In this document: one piece after another, positions 1 to 6,907 of the stretch
Numbering within the stretch: position 1 is the first letter of the stretch
Layout: every line of letters begins with the position of its first letter
Source of the DNA: Burkholderiales bacterium
GTDB taxonomy: Bacteria > Pseudomonadota > Gammaproteobacteria > Burkholderiales > Burkholderiaceae_C
Assembly: GCA_947450745.1 (NCBI GenBank)
Contig: CANFYD010000182.1
Coordinates: 1-7,305, forward strand
Length of the DNA stretch: 7,305 nucleotides
Direction of reading: 5' to 3'
Notes under the pieces: model-generated
What the model saw: the letters and a program-made list of their open reading frames with translations, nothing else
Database searches by the model: none
Told to the model about the DNA's origin: nothing
Program-made: the position numbers and the translations under genes

Positions 1-6
1 CCCGCC

Positions 7-876
7 ATGCCCGCCATCCTCCCATCCGCCGCTAGCGAACCCGCAGCACCCGCAGCACCCGCAGAAGCTGCAGAAGCTGCAGAGCCCGCAGCGGCCGAGT
101 CAAGCTTGATCGCTGATGCTGATGCTTCCGCTGCAACTGCCGATGCCGCTGAACCCACCAGGTCCGGCCCGGCCGCCAAACTGCCGCCGCAAGACCGGCC
201 GCGCCGTCCGATCAAGAGCTTTGTCGTGCGTGCCGGCCGCATGGGCTCGGGCCAGCAGCGCGCGATGGTCGAGCTGGCACCGCTGTATGTGCTGCCGTTC
301 CGGGCCGAGCGCTTGGACCCTGCGGCGGTGTTTGGCCGCAGCGCACCGCTGGTGCTGGAAATCGGCTTCGGCATGGGCGACGCCACCGCGCAAATTGCCC
401 AGACGCTGGCCGACCACGACTTCATCGGCTGCGAGGTGCACGAGCCCGGCGTCGGTGCGCTGCTGCAACTGATCGAGGCCCGGCAGATCTCCAACATCCG
501 CATCCTGCAGCACGACGCCGTCGAGGTGCTGGAGCAGATGATTGCGCCTGCATCGCTGGCCGGTGTGCATGTGTTCTTCCCCGACCCGTGGCACAAGCTG
601 CGCCACAACAAGCGCCGCTTGATTCAGCCGGCTTTTGTGGCCGAGCTGTTGCGCTTCATCCGGCCCGGCGGTTACTTGCACTGCGCCACCGACTGGGAGC
701 CCTATGCCCAGCAGATGCTGAGCGTCTTGACAGCCGAGCCGCTGCTGGAAAACACCGCTGCGGGCTATGCCGAAACGCCGGCTTATCGGCCGCTGACCAA
801 GTTCGAGAACCGCGGCATCAAGCTGGGCCACGGCGTCTGGGACCTGGTCTTCAAACGTCGTCTGTCTGACGCCTGA
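7..876 (+). CDS. trmB: tRNA (guanine-N7-)-methyltransferase TrmB
   Basis: Predicted SAM-dependent enzyme that forms 7-methylguanosine at position 46 in the variable loop of tRNAs (cytoplasmic). The 289-residue product carries the TrmB hallmarks: the SAM-binding glycine loop EIGFGMGD at residues 118-125, the family signature FFPDPWHKLRHNKRR at 190-204, and TDWEPYA at 228-234. The methyltransferase core starts near residue 66. Residues 1-65 are a low-complexity Ala/Pro/Glu extension absent from compact TrmB proteins, built partly from repeated GCA/CCC/GAA codons (about 41-90). The ATG at position 7 is the first available start, but only six upstream bases are visible, so the true start could lie outside the window. 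The core would still be complete from a later start. The 3' end overlaps the converging DUF1275 gene by 26 bp. The family call is very secure; the start is moderately sure. Confidence 0.95.
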   Translation: MPAILPSAASEPAAPAAPAEAAEAAEPAAAESSLIADADASAATADAAEPTRSGPAAKLPPQDRPRRPIKSFVVRAGRMGSGQQRAMVELAPLYVLPFRAERLDPAAVFGRSAPLVLEIGFGMGDATAQIAQTLADHDFIGCEVHEPGVGALLQLIEARQISNIRILQHDAVEVLEQMIAPASLAGVHVFFPDPWHKLRHNKRRLIQPAFVAELLRFIRPGGYLHCATDWEPYAQQMLSVLTAEPLLENTAAGYAETPAYRPLTKFENRGIKLGHGVWDLVFKRRLSDA

Positions 877-1600
877 GCAAGCTGGCTCCGGCCAGAATCA
901 CCAGCGCTATCGACAGCGGCACGGTGGCAATAAAACCGGCGTGCTTGAAGCCCATCGCACCGGTGAAGCCACCCAGAAAAAACGCCAGCACCAAGGTGAT
1001 GTGAATCTTCAGCCGCCGGCGGTTCGACATCACCGGGCCGCCAATCGCCTGCCGGTTCCAGTACAGCATGCGGCCCAGCTCCAGCCCCAGGTCGGTCAGC
1101 AGACCGGTCACATGGGTGGTGCGGATCTCGGCGCTGGAAATCTTCGTGATCAGGGCGTTCTGCAAGCCCATCACATAGGACAGCAGCAGCGCGGTGAAGG
1201 AAATCCGCAGGAACTGATGCGGCAGCAATTGGCTGCCGATCAGGCCGAAGACCAGCAGCAACAGCGCTTCCAGCAACAGCGTCGGCACATAAGCCCAGGC
1301 CGGCTGATGGCGGCGGCCGTAGTTGACCAGCAGGGCGGTGCTGCCGGCGCCGAGCAAAAAGGCCATGACGGCGACCAGCGCGCTCAAGGCCAGCCAGATT
1401 TCGCCCATGGCGATGAAGTCCGCCGCACTCGATACCATGCCGGTCATGTGGGAGGTGTATTGCCCCACCGCCAAAAACCCCCCGGCGTTCAGTGCCCCGG
1501 CTACAAAAGCCAGCCCCGCGCCGAGATGCAGGTTGGCGCGCGCACTGCGCACCGGGTGGATCAGTTCGGCAAGATAGTTCACAGGCATAGCGCCGAGCAT
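851..1600 (-). CDS. YoaK/DUF1275 family integral membrane protein
   Basis: Inner-membrane protein of the DUF1275 (YoaK) family, of unknown biochemical function. The product shows about six hydrophobic segments. It has the family motifs NAGGFLAVGQYTSHMTG near the N-terminus, and, after the fourth segment, LSYVMGLQNALITK followed by RTTHVTGLLTDLGLELGR. The frame stays open to an ATG at 1660, but that start would add 20 poorly conserved residues and overlap the coaBC start codon on the other strand. I prefer the ATG at 1600 (249 residues), with the purine-rich stretch GAGGGAGAAG about 11 bases upstream; the ATG at 1588 is also possible. The gene faces trmB tail to tail, sharing 26 bp, and diverges from coaBC. 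It has no evident functional link to either. The family call is secure; the start is uncertain. Confidence 0.88.
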   Translation of the reverse strand: MLGAMPVNYLAELIHPVRSARANLHLGAGLAFVAGALNAGGFLAVGQYTSHMTGMVSSAADFIAMGEIWLALSALVAVMAFLLGAGSTALLVNYGRRHQPAWAYVPTLLLEALLLLVFGLIGSQLLPHQFLRISFTALLLSYVMGLQNALITKISSAEIRTTHVTGLLTDLGLELGRMLYWNRQAIGGPVMSNRRRLKIHITLVLAFFLGGFTGAMGFKHAGFIATVPLSIALVILAGASLLRRQTDDV

Positions 1601-1658
1601 AATGCCTGCCGCTTCTCCCTCGCAGATGCGGTAGCTTGGGCCTGCTAGAGTCCGCGCC

Positions 1659-2903
1659 ATGATTCAACCCACCCTTGATGCTCCCACCCTTGATGCGCCG
1701 ACCCTGGCCGGCAAACATGTGTTGCTGGGTTTGTCCGGCGGCATTGCCTGCTACAAAACGGCCGAGCTGACGCGCTTGCTGGTCAAGGCCGGTGCCACCG
1801 TTCAGGTGGTGATGACCGCTGCGGCCGAGCAGTTCATCACCGCCGTGACGATGCAGGCCTTATCGAGCCGCCCGGTCGTCACCAGCCAGTGGGACGCCCG
1901 CGAACCCAACAACATGGCCCACATCAACCTGAGCCGCGCTGCCGACGTGATGCTGGTGGCCCCGGCCAGCGCGGACTTCATCGCCAAGCTGGTGCAGGGC
2001 AGGGCCGACGACTTGCTCAGCCTGACCGCGCTGGCCCGGCCGACCCAGACTTGCCCCTTGCTGGTCGCTCCGGCCATGAACCGCGAGATGTGGGCCCACC
2101 CGGCCACGCAGCGCAATGTGGCGCAGTTGCTGGCCGACGGTGCCCATTTGCTGGGCCCCGGCAACGGCTCGCAGGCCTGCGGTGAAACGGGCGACGGCCG
2201 CATGCTGGAAGCGTCCGAGCTGTTGGAGGAGTTGATCGCTTTCTTCCAGCCCAAATGGCTGGCCGGCCACAAGGTGTTGGTGACGGCCGGGCCGACCTTC
2301 GAGCCCATCGACCCGGTGCGCGGCATCACCAACCATTCCAGCGGCAAGATGGGTTTTGCCATCGCCCGCGCCGCCCGTGAAGCCGGCGCCGAGGTGACGC
2401 TGGTGGCCGGGCCGGTGCATCTGACCACGCCGCGCGGCGTGCGCCGCATCGACGTGCAGACCGCGCAGCAGATGTTCGACGCGGTGCTGCCGCTGGCCCC
2501 CGCGCACGCGGTGTTCGTGGCGACCGCAGCGGTGGCCGACTGGCGGCCGGCGCAGGTGCTGGAGCACAAGATCAAGAAGGATCACAAGCCCGGCGCCAGC
2601 ACTGCGCCACCGATGATCTCGATGACCGAGAACCCCGACATCCTGGCCGCCGTGGCAGCCCTGTCGCCGGGGCCCTACTGCGTCGGCTTTGCCGCCGAAA
2701 GCCGGGACCTGCTCAAACACGCGCGTGAAAAACTCTTGCGCAAGAAGATCCCCTTGATCGCCGCCAACTTAGGGCCGGCCACCTTCGGCCGCGACGACAA
2801 CACCCTGCTGCTGGTCGATGCCCACAGCGAACGCGAACTGCCTACCAACGACAAACTGAGCCTGGCCCGCGAGCTGATTCGCGAGATCGCCAGTCGCCTT
2901 TAA
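1659..2903 (+). CDS. coaBC: Bifunctional phosphopantothenoylcysteine decarboxylase / phosphopantothenate-cysteine ligase CoaBC (Dfp)
   Basis: Catalyses two consecutive steps of coenzyme A synthesis in the cytoplasm: ligation of cysteine to 4'-phosphopantothenate, then FMN-dependent decarboxylation to 4'-phosphopantetheine. The 414-residue length is normal for the fused enzyme. The N-terminal CoaC flavoprotein domain (about 17-195) shows GGIACYK (27-33), the His-containing AHINLS (His88), the PAMNREMW motif (Asn141) and the substrate-clamp cysteine in GSQACGETGDGRM (Cys174). The C-terminal CoaB domain (about 203-414) shows VTAGPTFEPIDPVRG from about 208, the NHSSGKMG motif, AAVADW (290-295), KIKK (304-307) and GFAAES. 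The start at 1659 is followed by a 15-bp tandem repeat encoding PTLDA twice before the conserved GKHVLLGLSGG. No clear Shine-Dalgarno sequence precedes it. dut follows after 43 bp, a common pairing in Burkholderiales. Confidence 0.97.
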   Translation: MIQPTLDAPTLDAPTLAGKHVLLGLSGGIACYKTAELTRLLVKAGATVQVVMTAAAEQFITAVTMQALSSRPVVTSQWDAREPNNMAHINLSRAADVMLVAPASADFIAKLVQGRADDLLSLTALARPTQTCPLLVAPAMNREMWAHPATQRNVAQLLADGAHLLGPGNGSQACGETGDGRMLEASELLEELIAFFQPKWLAGHKVLVTAGPTFEPIDPVRGITNHSSGKMGFAIARAAREAGAEVTLVAGPVHLTTPRGVRRIDVQTAQQMFDAVLPLAPAHAVFVATAAVADWRPAQVLEHKIKKDHKPGASTAPPMISMTENPDILAAVAALSPGPYCVGFAAESRDLLKHAREKLLRKKIPLIAANLGPATFGRDDNTLLLVDAHSERELPTNDKLSLARELIREIASRL

Positions 2904-2909
2904 TGAATA

Positions 2910-2923
2910 CCGTCTGACGACGG
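2910..2923 (+). other. Small hairpin in the coaBC-dut gap
   Basis: CCGTC-TGAC-GACGG forms a perfect 5-bp stem with a 4-base loop in the 43-bp gap. No T-run follows, so it is not an intrinsic terminator, and readthrough from coaBC into dut is expected. Beside it the motif GCCCGAAC is repeated directly just before the dut start. The function is unknown and it may be chance. Confidence 0.25.
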
Positions 2924-2946
2924 CCCGAACACCGCCCGAACCCACC

Positions 2947-3408
2947 ATGACCACTGTAGACATCAAGATCCTGGACGCCCGCGTTGCCGCCCAACTGCCC
3001 AGCTACGCCACGCCCGGCAGTGCCGGCCTCGACCTGCGCGCCTGCCTGGACGCCGCCATCACCCTGGCGCCCGGCCAGACCACGCTGATCCCGACCGGCC
3101 TGGCCATCCACATCCAGGACCCCGGCTTGGCCGCCCTGATCCTGCCGCGCTCCGGCCTGGGCCACAAACACGGCATCGTGCTGGGCAATCTGGTCGGCCT
3201 GATCGACAGCGACTACCAAGGCCAATTGATGGTCAGCTGCTGGAACCGCAGCCAAACCCCGTTCGTGATCGAGCCGCTGGAGCGCATCGCGCAACTGGTG
3301 CTGGTGCCCGTGGTGCAAGCCGCCTTCCGCGTCGTCGACGACTTCGACACCTCGCCCGAAGCTTCGCAGCGCGGCGTAGGCGGGTTTGGGTCGACGGGCA
3401 AGGGGTGA
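2947..3408 (+). CDS. dut: Deoxyuridine 5'-triphosphate nucleotidohydrolase (dUTPase)
   Basis: Hydrolyses dUTP to dUMP and pyrophosphate. This keeps uracil out of DNA and supplies dUMP for thymidylate synthesis. It is a cytoplasmic enzyme, expected to be a homotrimer. The 153-residue product is full length and has all five dUTPase motifs in order: PGSAGLDLRA (23-32), PRSGLGHKHG (67-76), GLIDSDYQG (84-92, with the catalytic Asp and Tyr region), ERIAQLVLVP (112-121), and the C-terminal glycine-rich lid RGVGGFGSTG (142-151), including the aromatic Phe147 that stacks on uracil. The ATG at 2947 begins MTTVDIKILDARV, as in relatives, although no strong ribosome-binding site is seen. It probably shares a transcript with coaBC. 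It is the last gene of the conserved block before a long noncoding stretch. Confidence 0.97.
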   Translation: MTTVDIKILDARVAAQLPSYATPGSAGLDLRACLDAAITLAPGQTTLIPTGLAIHIQDPGLAALILPRSGLGHKHGIVLGNLVGLIDSDYQGQLMVSCWNRSQTPFVIEPLERIAQLVLVPVVQAAFRVVDDFDTSPEASQRGVGGFGSTGKG

Positions 3409-3591
3409 GCTGGAATTGCTGAGCGGCCCGTTCAAGCGCGCTCCCCGGTCGCTGTGCGCGTGACCCACATCACAGATACTGGCTCAAGAAGCACTGCAAT
3501 CAAGCTGAGAGCATCCCAGGCGCCCTGGCGGTGCCCAGCGTTCGCGGAGAAACGGCGGCTTTGCCGGCGCTGCGCCCGTTGATCCGGCATT

Positions 3592-3711
3592 CGTAGGGCG
3601 GGTCGGGACCCGCGTCCCGCCGACTGTGCCACCCGTGTTGCGTCCGGCCAGCCCATGTCTGCACTTCGCTGACCGTGCCGAAATCGCTCGCGGGTCTCGA
3701 CCCGCCCTACG
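3592..3711. repeat. BIME-like pair of inverted REP-type hairpins
   Basis: Arms at 3592-3614 and 3689-3711 are reverse complements over 23 bp with a single mismatch. Each arm also folds on itself: GCGGGTC-GG-GACCCGC in the left arm and GCGGGTC-TC-GACCCGC in the right. Two self-complementary units in opposite orientation around a 74-bp spacer is the layout of bacterial interspersed mosaic elements. GTAGGGCGGGTC-type units occur as dispersed extragenic repeats in other proteobacteria; I state that from memory. Copy number in this genome cannot be judged from the window. Confidence 0.7.
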
Positions 3712-4228
3712 GGCCCTGGAGCCGTCACTTCGGTCACTGAAGTCACATCTGCGGGAGCCGGTCGGTGCTGCGCTTTGAACGATGCCAAGCAGGGCAGGTC
3801 ATTGACCCGTGCGAACTTTGGTTGATCAGGGGCAAAAGTGTCGCGGTACATGCATATGCCCCGCTCAAGCGGGACCCGGCCTAGCGCAGGTCACTGCCTC
3901 TTTCGAACGACGCCACGATCCCGTAGCTCGGCCGCCAAGCTGGGTTGAAAACTGTGTCTCTGCGCAGCTGACGATCCTCTCGCTGCCGCAGTTTTAGCCT
4001 CAATGCAAGTGGTAAATAACTCCATTCGCCCACAGCATTGTTGTCGCTACACTCCGCTCAAATAAAAAATTTGGCCAAGTACACGCGCTTGATCTGAGCG
4101 GCGCAGACCGCACAAAGGCCATATTTCAAACCGTCGTCTTGTAATGGGCGACGCAGCAGGGAGGAAATAAAGCCATGTTCAGCAACGCGCGGGTTCCGAT
4201 TGTTTCCAGCGCAGCCGCTCGAGACAAG

Positions 4229-4276
4229 GGAGTCAGGTCTCAAATATTAAGCCATTAAAAATTAAGACCTGACCCC
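4229..4276. repeat. AT-cored palindrome with GGGGTCAGGTCT-type arms
   Basis: Arms at 4229-4250 and 4255-4276 are inverted repeats over 22 bp with four mismatches and a 4-base loop (GCCA). The outer 9 bp, GTCAGGTCT with AGACCTGAC, are perfect. The right arm reads GGGGTCAGGTCTTAA on the minus strand. I associate this motif with short palindromes found near REP-associated (Y1) transposase genes and insertion sequences in beta- and gammaproteobacteria. A T7 run at 4295-4301 lies about 18 bases beyond the stem, too far for a normal terminator. Confidence 0.6.
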
Positions 4277-4351
4277 GTATTTTGACTGCCCTCGTTTTTT
4301 TGAAAGGTGTGGGCTGCACAACCCTTGATGTCTTACACAACCAATAAACAC

Positions 4352-4357
4352 AAGGAG
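4352..4357 (+). promoter_or_regulatory. Ribosome-binding site of the SulP gene
   Basis: AAGGAG lies five bases before the ATG at 4363. It is the strongest Shine-Dalgarno sequence in the window and fixes the start of the transporter gene. I see no convincing -35/-10 pair upstream. Confidence 0.75.
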
Positions 4358-4362
4358 AGCAT

Positions 4363-6582
4363 ATGGTTCAGCTGGGTGTCTCGACTTCGATGAAGTCTCA
4401 TCACAGTATTCGAATGGCGGCCAGAGAAGGTCTGGCAGGCTTGGTCGGGTCGATAGTCCTGATCACGAACATCGTTTCCTTTTCGGCATTGATGTTTCCC
4501 GGCGCACTGGCGTCCGGGGCTTCTACCGCGATCTGGGCGATGCTGATCGGCAGCGGGATCGTGGGCCTGTGGGTCGCGTGGAAGACCAGCCTGCCGCCCT
4601 TGGCCACCGGCATGGACTCGCCGACCGGCGCGGTGCTCGTGCTGATCGCCGCGACAGCCGGGCCCGCCATGCTGTCGTCCGGCAGTACGCCGCAGCAGGC
4701 GATCCAGGGCTCGATGCTGCTCTTCACCGTCGCGTCCGCACTGTCCGGCGCCTTGCTGCTCGGTCTGGGTGCCGCCAGGTGGGGCTCCTATTTGCGCTTT
4801 GTGCCGTTCTTCGTAGTCGCCGGCTTCCTTGGGGCAACGGGCTGGCTGCTTATTGCCGGCGGTATCCGCATGACGACGGGGCACGGGCTGTCCGACTTGC
4901 TGCCGGCAGACGCTAGTGCGGTGGGCCGGTTGTCGTGCGCAATCATCGTCTGCACCGTGTTGCTGGCACTGCGGCGTTGGGTCCGCTGGCCCCTGGCCTT
5001 GCCGGCCTCGTTGATCGCCATGTCATTGGTCGGTGCCGGGACGCTCAGGCTGCTCGGGCTGTCGGACCAGGCCCACGGCTGGTACCTGCCGTCGCTGGGC
5101 ACTCTGGCGCCCTGGCTACCCCTGCAGGCCGCCCATGCCGAACCCATCTCACTCACGACGGCGCTCCGCTTTGTGCCCGAACTGCTCGCGGTCGCCATCG
5201 TGGCGCTAGTGTCTCTGGTTACCAAGACTTCGAGCCTCGAGGTGGCGCGCAAGGTCTCGGGAGATTTGAATGTGGAAATGCGCGCGCACGGCCTTGCTAC
5301 GCTTTTGGCGGTACCGCTCGGCGGCATTGCCGGCAGCATGCAGCTGGGCACCAGCCGCCTGCTCGAGAACGCGGGCGGCAGCCGCTGGGCTGGCGCCGCC
5401 AGCGCCCTGGTGCTGTTGGCAGTCGGGCTGCTGAACCTGGACGTGCTCTCGCTGATACCACTCTCGATCGCCGCCGGGTTGGTCTTTCAGCTCGGTTGGG
5501 GCTTTCTGGTCGAGGCGTTCTCGAAGACGTTGGCCCAGCGTGAATGGCTGAATCTGACGCTGGCCATTGTCATCGCCGTCGCCTGCGTGCGCTTCGGTTA
5601 CGTCGTTGGAGTCATCGGCGGCGTCGTCTGCGCCTGCCTGCTGTTCGCGGCCAGTTATGCCCGTGTCGGCGTCGTGCGACAGCATCTGTCGCGAGGCCAG
5701 TTCGCAGGCAACGTCAACCGCTCGACTGAAACTTCAAACTTTCTCAGCGAAGCTGGCGAGGCCATCCAGATCTACTGGCTGTCGGGCTACATCTTCTTCG
5801 GCTCATCGGAAGGTCTGTTCGAGCGCATTCGCCGCGACTTCGGTTCGCTGCCGCCAGGTCGTGTCAGTCACGTGATCCTGGACTTCGGCATGGTCCCTGC
5901 GGCGGATGCCTCGGCGACTGTCAGCCTGGCCAAACTGCGCAATTTCTGCCATAAGCAAGGTGCCAGGCTGGTCTTCTCCAACGTGGAGGCCAACCTTCAT
6001 GGCGCGCTGGAGCGCGACGGGTTCTTCAAGGGCAAGGATGGGCAGTCGCCCTTTCCTGACGTGACCGCCGCACTGGCATGGACGGAGGATGCATTGCTCG
6101 CCCAAAGCGGTCGGGCGGGCCTCGCCGACGCCGGCGCCGGTGCGGCCAGCATCGAGGCCTGGCTGCAACAGCAACTGGGCGCCGGAGTGCGGGTCGCGGA
6201 CTTTCTGCAGTACCTCGAGCATCGCAGCTTCGATGACGGGCAAGTGATCTACCGCCAGGGAGATGCGGCCGACGCTATCGACTTGGTGGCATCCGGACGG
6301 CTGAGCGTGGATGCCTCGGCGGAGGGCGCACGAGCACTGCGCCTGCGCAGCATCACCACGCAGACTGTCGTCGGCGAGATGGGCTTCTTCAGCCACGCTA
6401 CGCGATCGGCGACCGTCACGGCCGAAGGGTCGTCGACCGTATTGACACTCACGCGCGACCGCTTTGAATGTTTGCGTCGCGAGCGGCCCGACGTGGCAAG
6501 TGCCTTCTACGAGTTTCTGCTTCGCACGTTGTCGGACCGCATCCGCCTGACGGAGAAGCTGGTGTTGGCCATGCGACTTTGA
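4363..6582 (+). CDS. SulP family anion transporter homologue with STAS and cyclic-nucleotide-binding domains
   Basis: Predicted inner-membrane transporter of 739 residues with three parts. Residues about 20-445 hold roughly a dozen hydrophobic segments of the SulP fold. The conserved region TKTSSLEVARKVSGDLNVE (from 287), AHGLATLL, then GGIAGSMQLGTSRLLENAGG, resembles the SLEVA/RAHG subgroup that also includes fungal SulP-like proteins more than classical sulfate permeases. Residues about 465-575 are a STAS domain, with the signature DFGMVPAADASA at 507-518 and Ser517 at the site phosphorylated in anti-sigma antagonists. An Ala/Gly linker leads to a cNMP-binding domain (about 615-739) with FDDGQVIYRQGD (623-634) and the phosphate-binding cassette GEMGFFSHATRSATV (671-685), which keeps Glu672 and Arg681. 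The start is fixed by AAGGAG. Substrate unknown: sulfate, bicarbonate or a dicarboxylate are possible. Transport gated by a cyclic nucleotide is inferred from domains only. It stands alone, with no sulfate-assimilation neighbours. Confidence 0.9.
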   Translation: MVQLGVSTSMKSHHSIRMAAREGLAGLVGSIVLITNIVSFSALMFPGALASGASTAIWAMLIGSGIVGLWVAWKTSLPPLATGMDSPTGAVLVLIAATAGPAMLSSGSTPQQAIQGSMLLFTVASALSGALLLGLGAARWGSYLRFVPFFVVAGFLGATGWLLIAGGIRMTTGHGLSDLLPADASAVGRLSCAIIVCTVLLALRRWVRWPLALPASLIAMSLVGAGTLRLLGLSDQAHGWYLPSLGTLAPWLPLQAAHAEPISLTTALRFVPELLAVAIVALVSLVTKTSSLEVARKVSGDLNVEMRAHGLATLLAVPLGGIAGSMQLGTSRLLENAGGSRWAGAASALVLLAVGLLNLDVLSLIPLSIAAGLVFQLGWGFLVEAFSKTLAQREWLNLTLAIVIAVACVRFGYVVGVIGGVVCACLLFAASYARVGVVRQHLSRGQFAGNVNRSTETSNFLSEAGEAIQIYWLSGYIFFGSSEGLFERIRRDFGSLPPGRVSHVILDFGMVPAADASATVSLAKLRNFCHKQGARLVFSNVEANLHGALERDGFFKGKDGQSPFPDVTAALAWTEDALLAQSGRAGLADAGAGAASIEAWLQQQLGAGVRVADFLQYLEHRSFDDGQVIYRQGDAADAIDLVASGRLSVDASAEGARALRLRSITTQTVVGEMGFFSHATRSATVTAEGSSTVLTLTRDRFECLRRERPDVASAFYEFLLRTLSDRIRLTEKLVLAMRL

Positions 6583-6640
6583 GTGCGCGAATATCGCATG
6601 GCAGGGAGCTCCACTCTCGCTGAACAGCGGCTTCCCTCAT

Positions 6641-6655
6641 GGCCGAAAGGCGGCC
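6641..6655 (+). other. GC hairpin downstream of the SulP gene
   Basis: GGCCG-AAAGG-CGGCC is a perfect 5-bp stem with a 5-base loop, 59 bp after the SulP stop codon. No T-run follows, so terminator activity is not supported. The rest of 6583-6680 shows no recognisable feature. Confidence 0.25.
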
Positions 6656-6709
6656 CGCTCGCGAGGCCTTCACGGGGAAAAGATTCATGTCCAAACCTGG
6701 CCCCTACGC

Positions 6710-6907
6710 TTGGAGCGTCTCGTCAATAGACTGACTGAAGCGGGATTTGTTGCACTTCACGAGAATCCCCACGGAAGCGTCGTCATGCTTGGAATCCGGG
6801 CTGATCCGTTGCTTCTTGCGGCAACTGACAACGGACGCAAATACTACGCTTCCCTCGGTCTTGAAACTAATGATTGGAGCGTAGATGATGCCGAACCATT
6901 CGCTTGA
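6710..6907 (+). CDS. Small hypothetical protein, probably 5'-truncated or frameshifted; cassette-like ORF
   Basis: I do not recognise this protein. The 65 residues (LERLVNRLTEAGFVALHE at the N-terminus, DDAEPFA at the C-terminus) look like a compact soluble alpha/beta fragment with no membrane segment or metal motif. The only start in frame is a TTG at 6710 without a ribosome-binding site. An ATG at 6687 does have GGGGA eight bases upstream, but its frame gives MSKPGPYA and then stops at 6734. One extra base between about 6705 and 6712 would join it to this frame as MSKPGPYA-LERLVNRL, so a single-base deletion or a sequencing error is plausible. Alternatively the frame is read from further upstream, where it stays open. 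The stop codon lies inside the attC-like site, as is typical of integron cassette ORFs. Confidence 0.45.
   Translation: MERLVNRLTEAGFVALHENPHGSVVMLGIRADPLLLAATDNGRKYYASLGLETNDWSVDDAEPFA

Larger units (their letters stand above)
3409..4362. other. Long intergenic region with palindromic elements, no supported gene
   Basis: About 950 bp between dut and the SulP gene. Frames of up to 139 codons are open here, but they have no recognisable domains, run through palindromes and lack convincing starts, so I do not call them genes. The region contains a 13-bp palindrome (CCAGG-CGC-CCTGG, 3516-3528), the BIME-like inverted repeat (3592-3711), a hairpin at 3727-3743 (stem with one G-T pair), CCCGCT-CA-AGCGGG (3860-3873), and the AT-cored palindrome at 4229-4276. 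Base composition drops noticeably after about 3990. No intrinsic terminator with an adjacent T-run is evident after dut. Confidence 0.6.

Noticed and set aside
1323..1577. Plus-strand frames opposite the DUF1275 gene
   Set aside because: They are antisense shadows of a gene with clear family motifs on the minus strand.
3432..3851. 139-codon open frame on the minus strand
   Set aside because: It runs straight through the BIME-like palindromes, has no recognisable domain, is rich in Arg/Ala as expected from random GC-rich DNA, and has no ribosome-binding site. It is probably an open frame within repeat DNA.
3809..3997. 62-codon open frame on the plus strand
   Set aside because: Non-ATG start, no Shine-Dalgarno sequence, no motif, and overlap with the minus-strand frame. 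No support for a gene.
4058..4243. 61-codon open frame on the minus strand
   Set aside because: It begins inside the GGTCAGGTCT palindrome, is short and has no recognisable family.
4175..4258. 27-residue ORF preceded by GGGAGGAAATAAAGCC
   Set aside because: The upstream purine run is a fair ribosome-binding site, but the peptide (starting MFSNARVPIV) ends within the palindrome and has no features. It could be a leader peptide, but nothing else supports it.
4229..4301. Intrinsic terminator made of the palindrome and the T7 run
   Set aside because: The T-run starts about 18 bases beyond the stem, whereas intrinsic terminators have it adjacent.
4282..4362. Promoter for the SulP gene (TTGACT at 4282 or TTGAAA at 4300)
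   Set aside because: Neither has a recognisable -10 hexamer at 16-18 bp, so I did not annotate it.
5206..5685. Minus-strand frames opposite the SulP gene
   Set aside because: The products are Gln/Arg/Ala-rich shadow translations with no domain, while the plus strand encodes a coherent transporter.
6619..6680. Possible second attC upstream of the small ORF, starting at GCTGAAC
   Set aside because: The R''-like heptamer has no matching L''/L' pair, and no GTTRRRY or related box lies between it and 6709.
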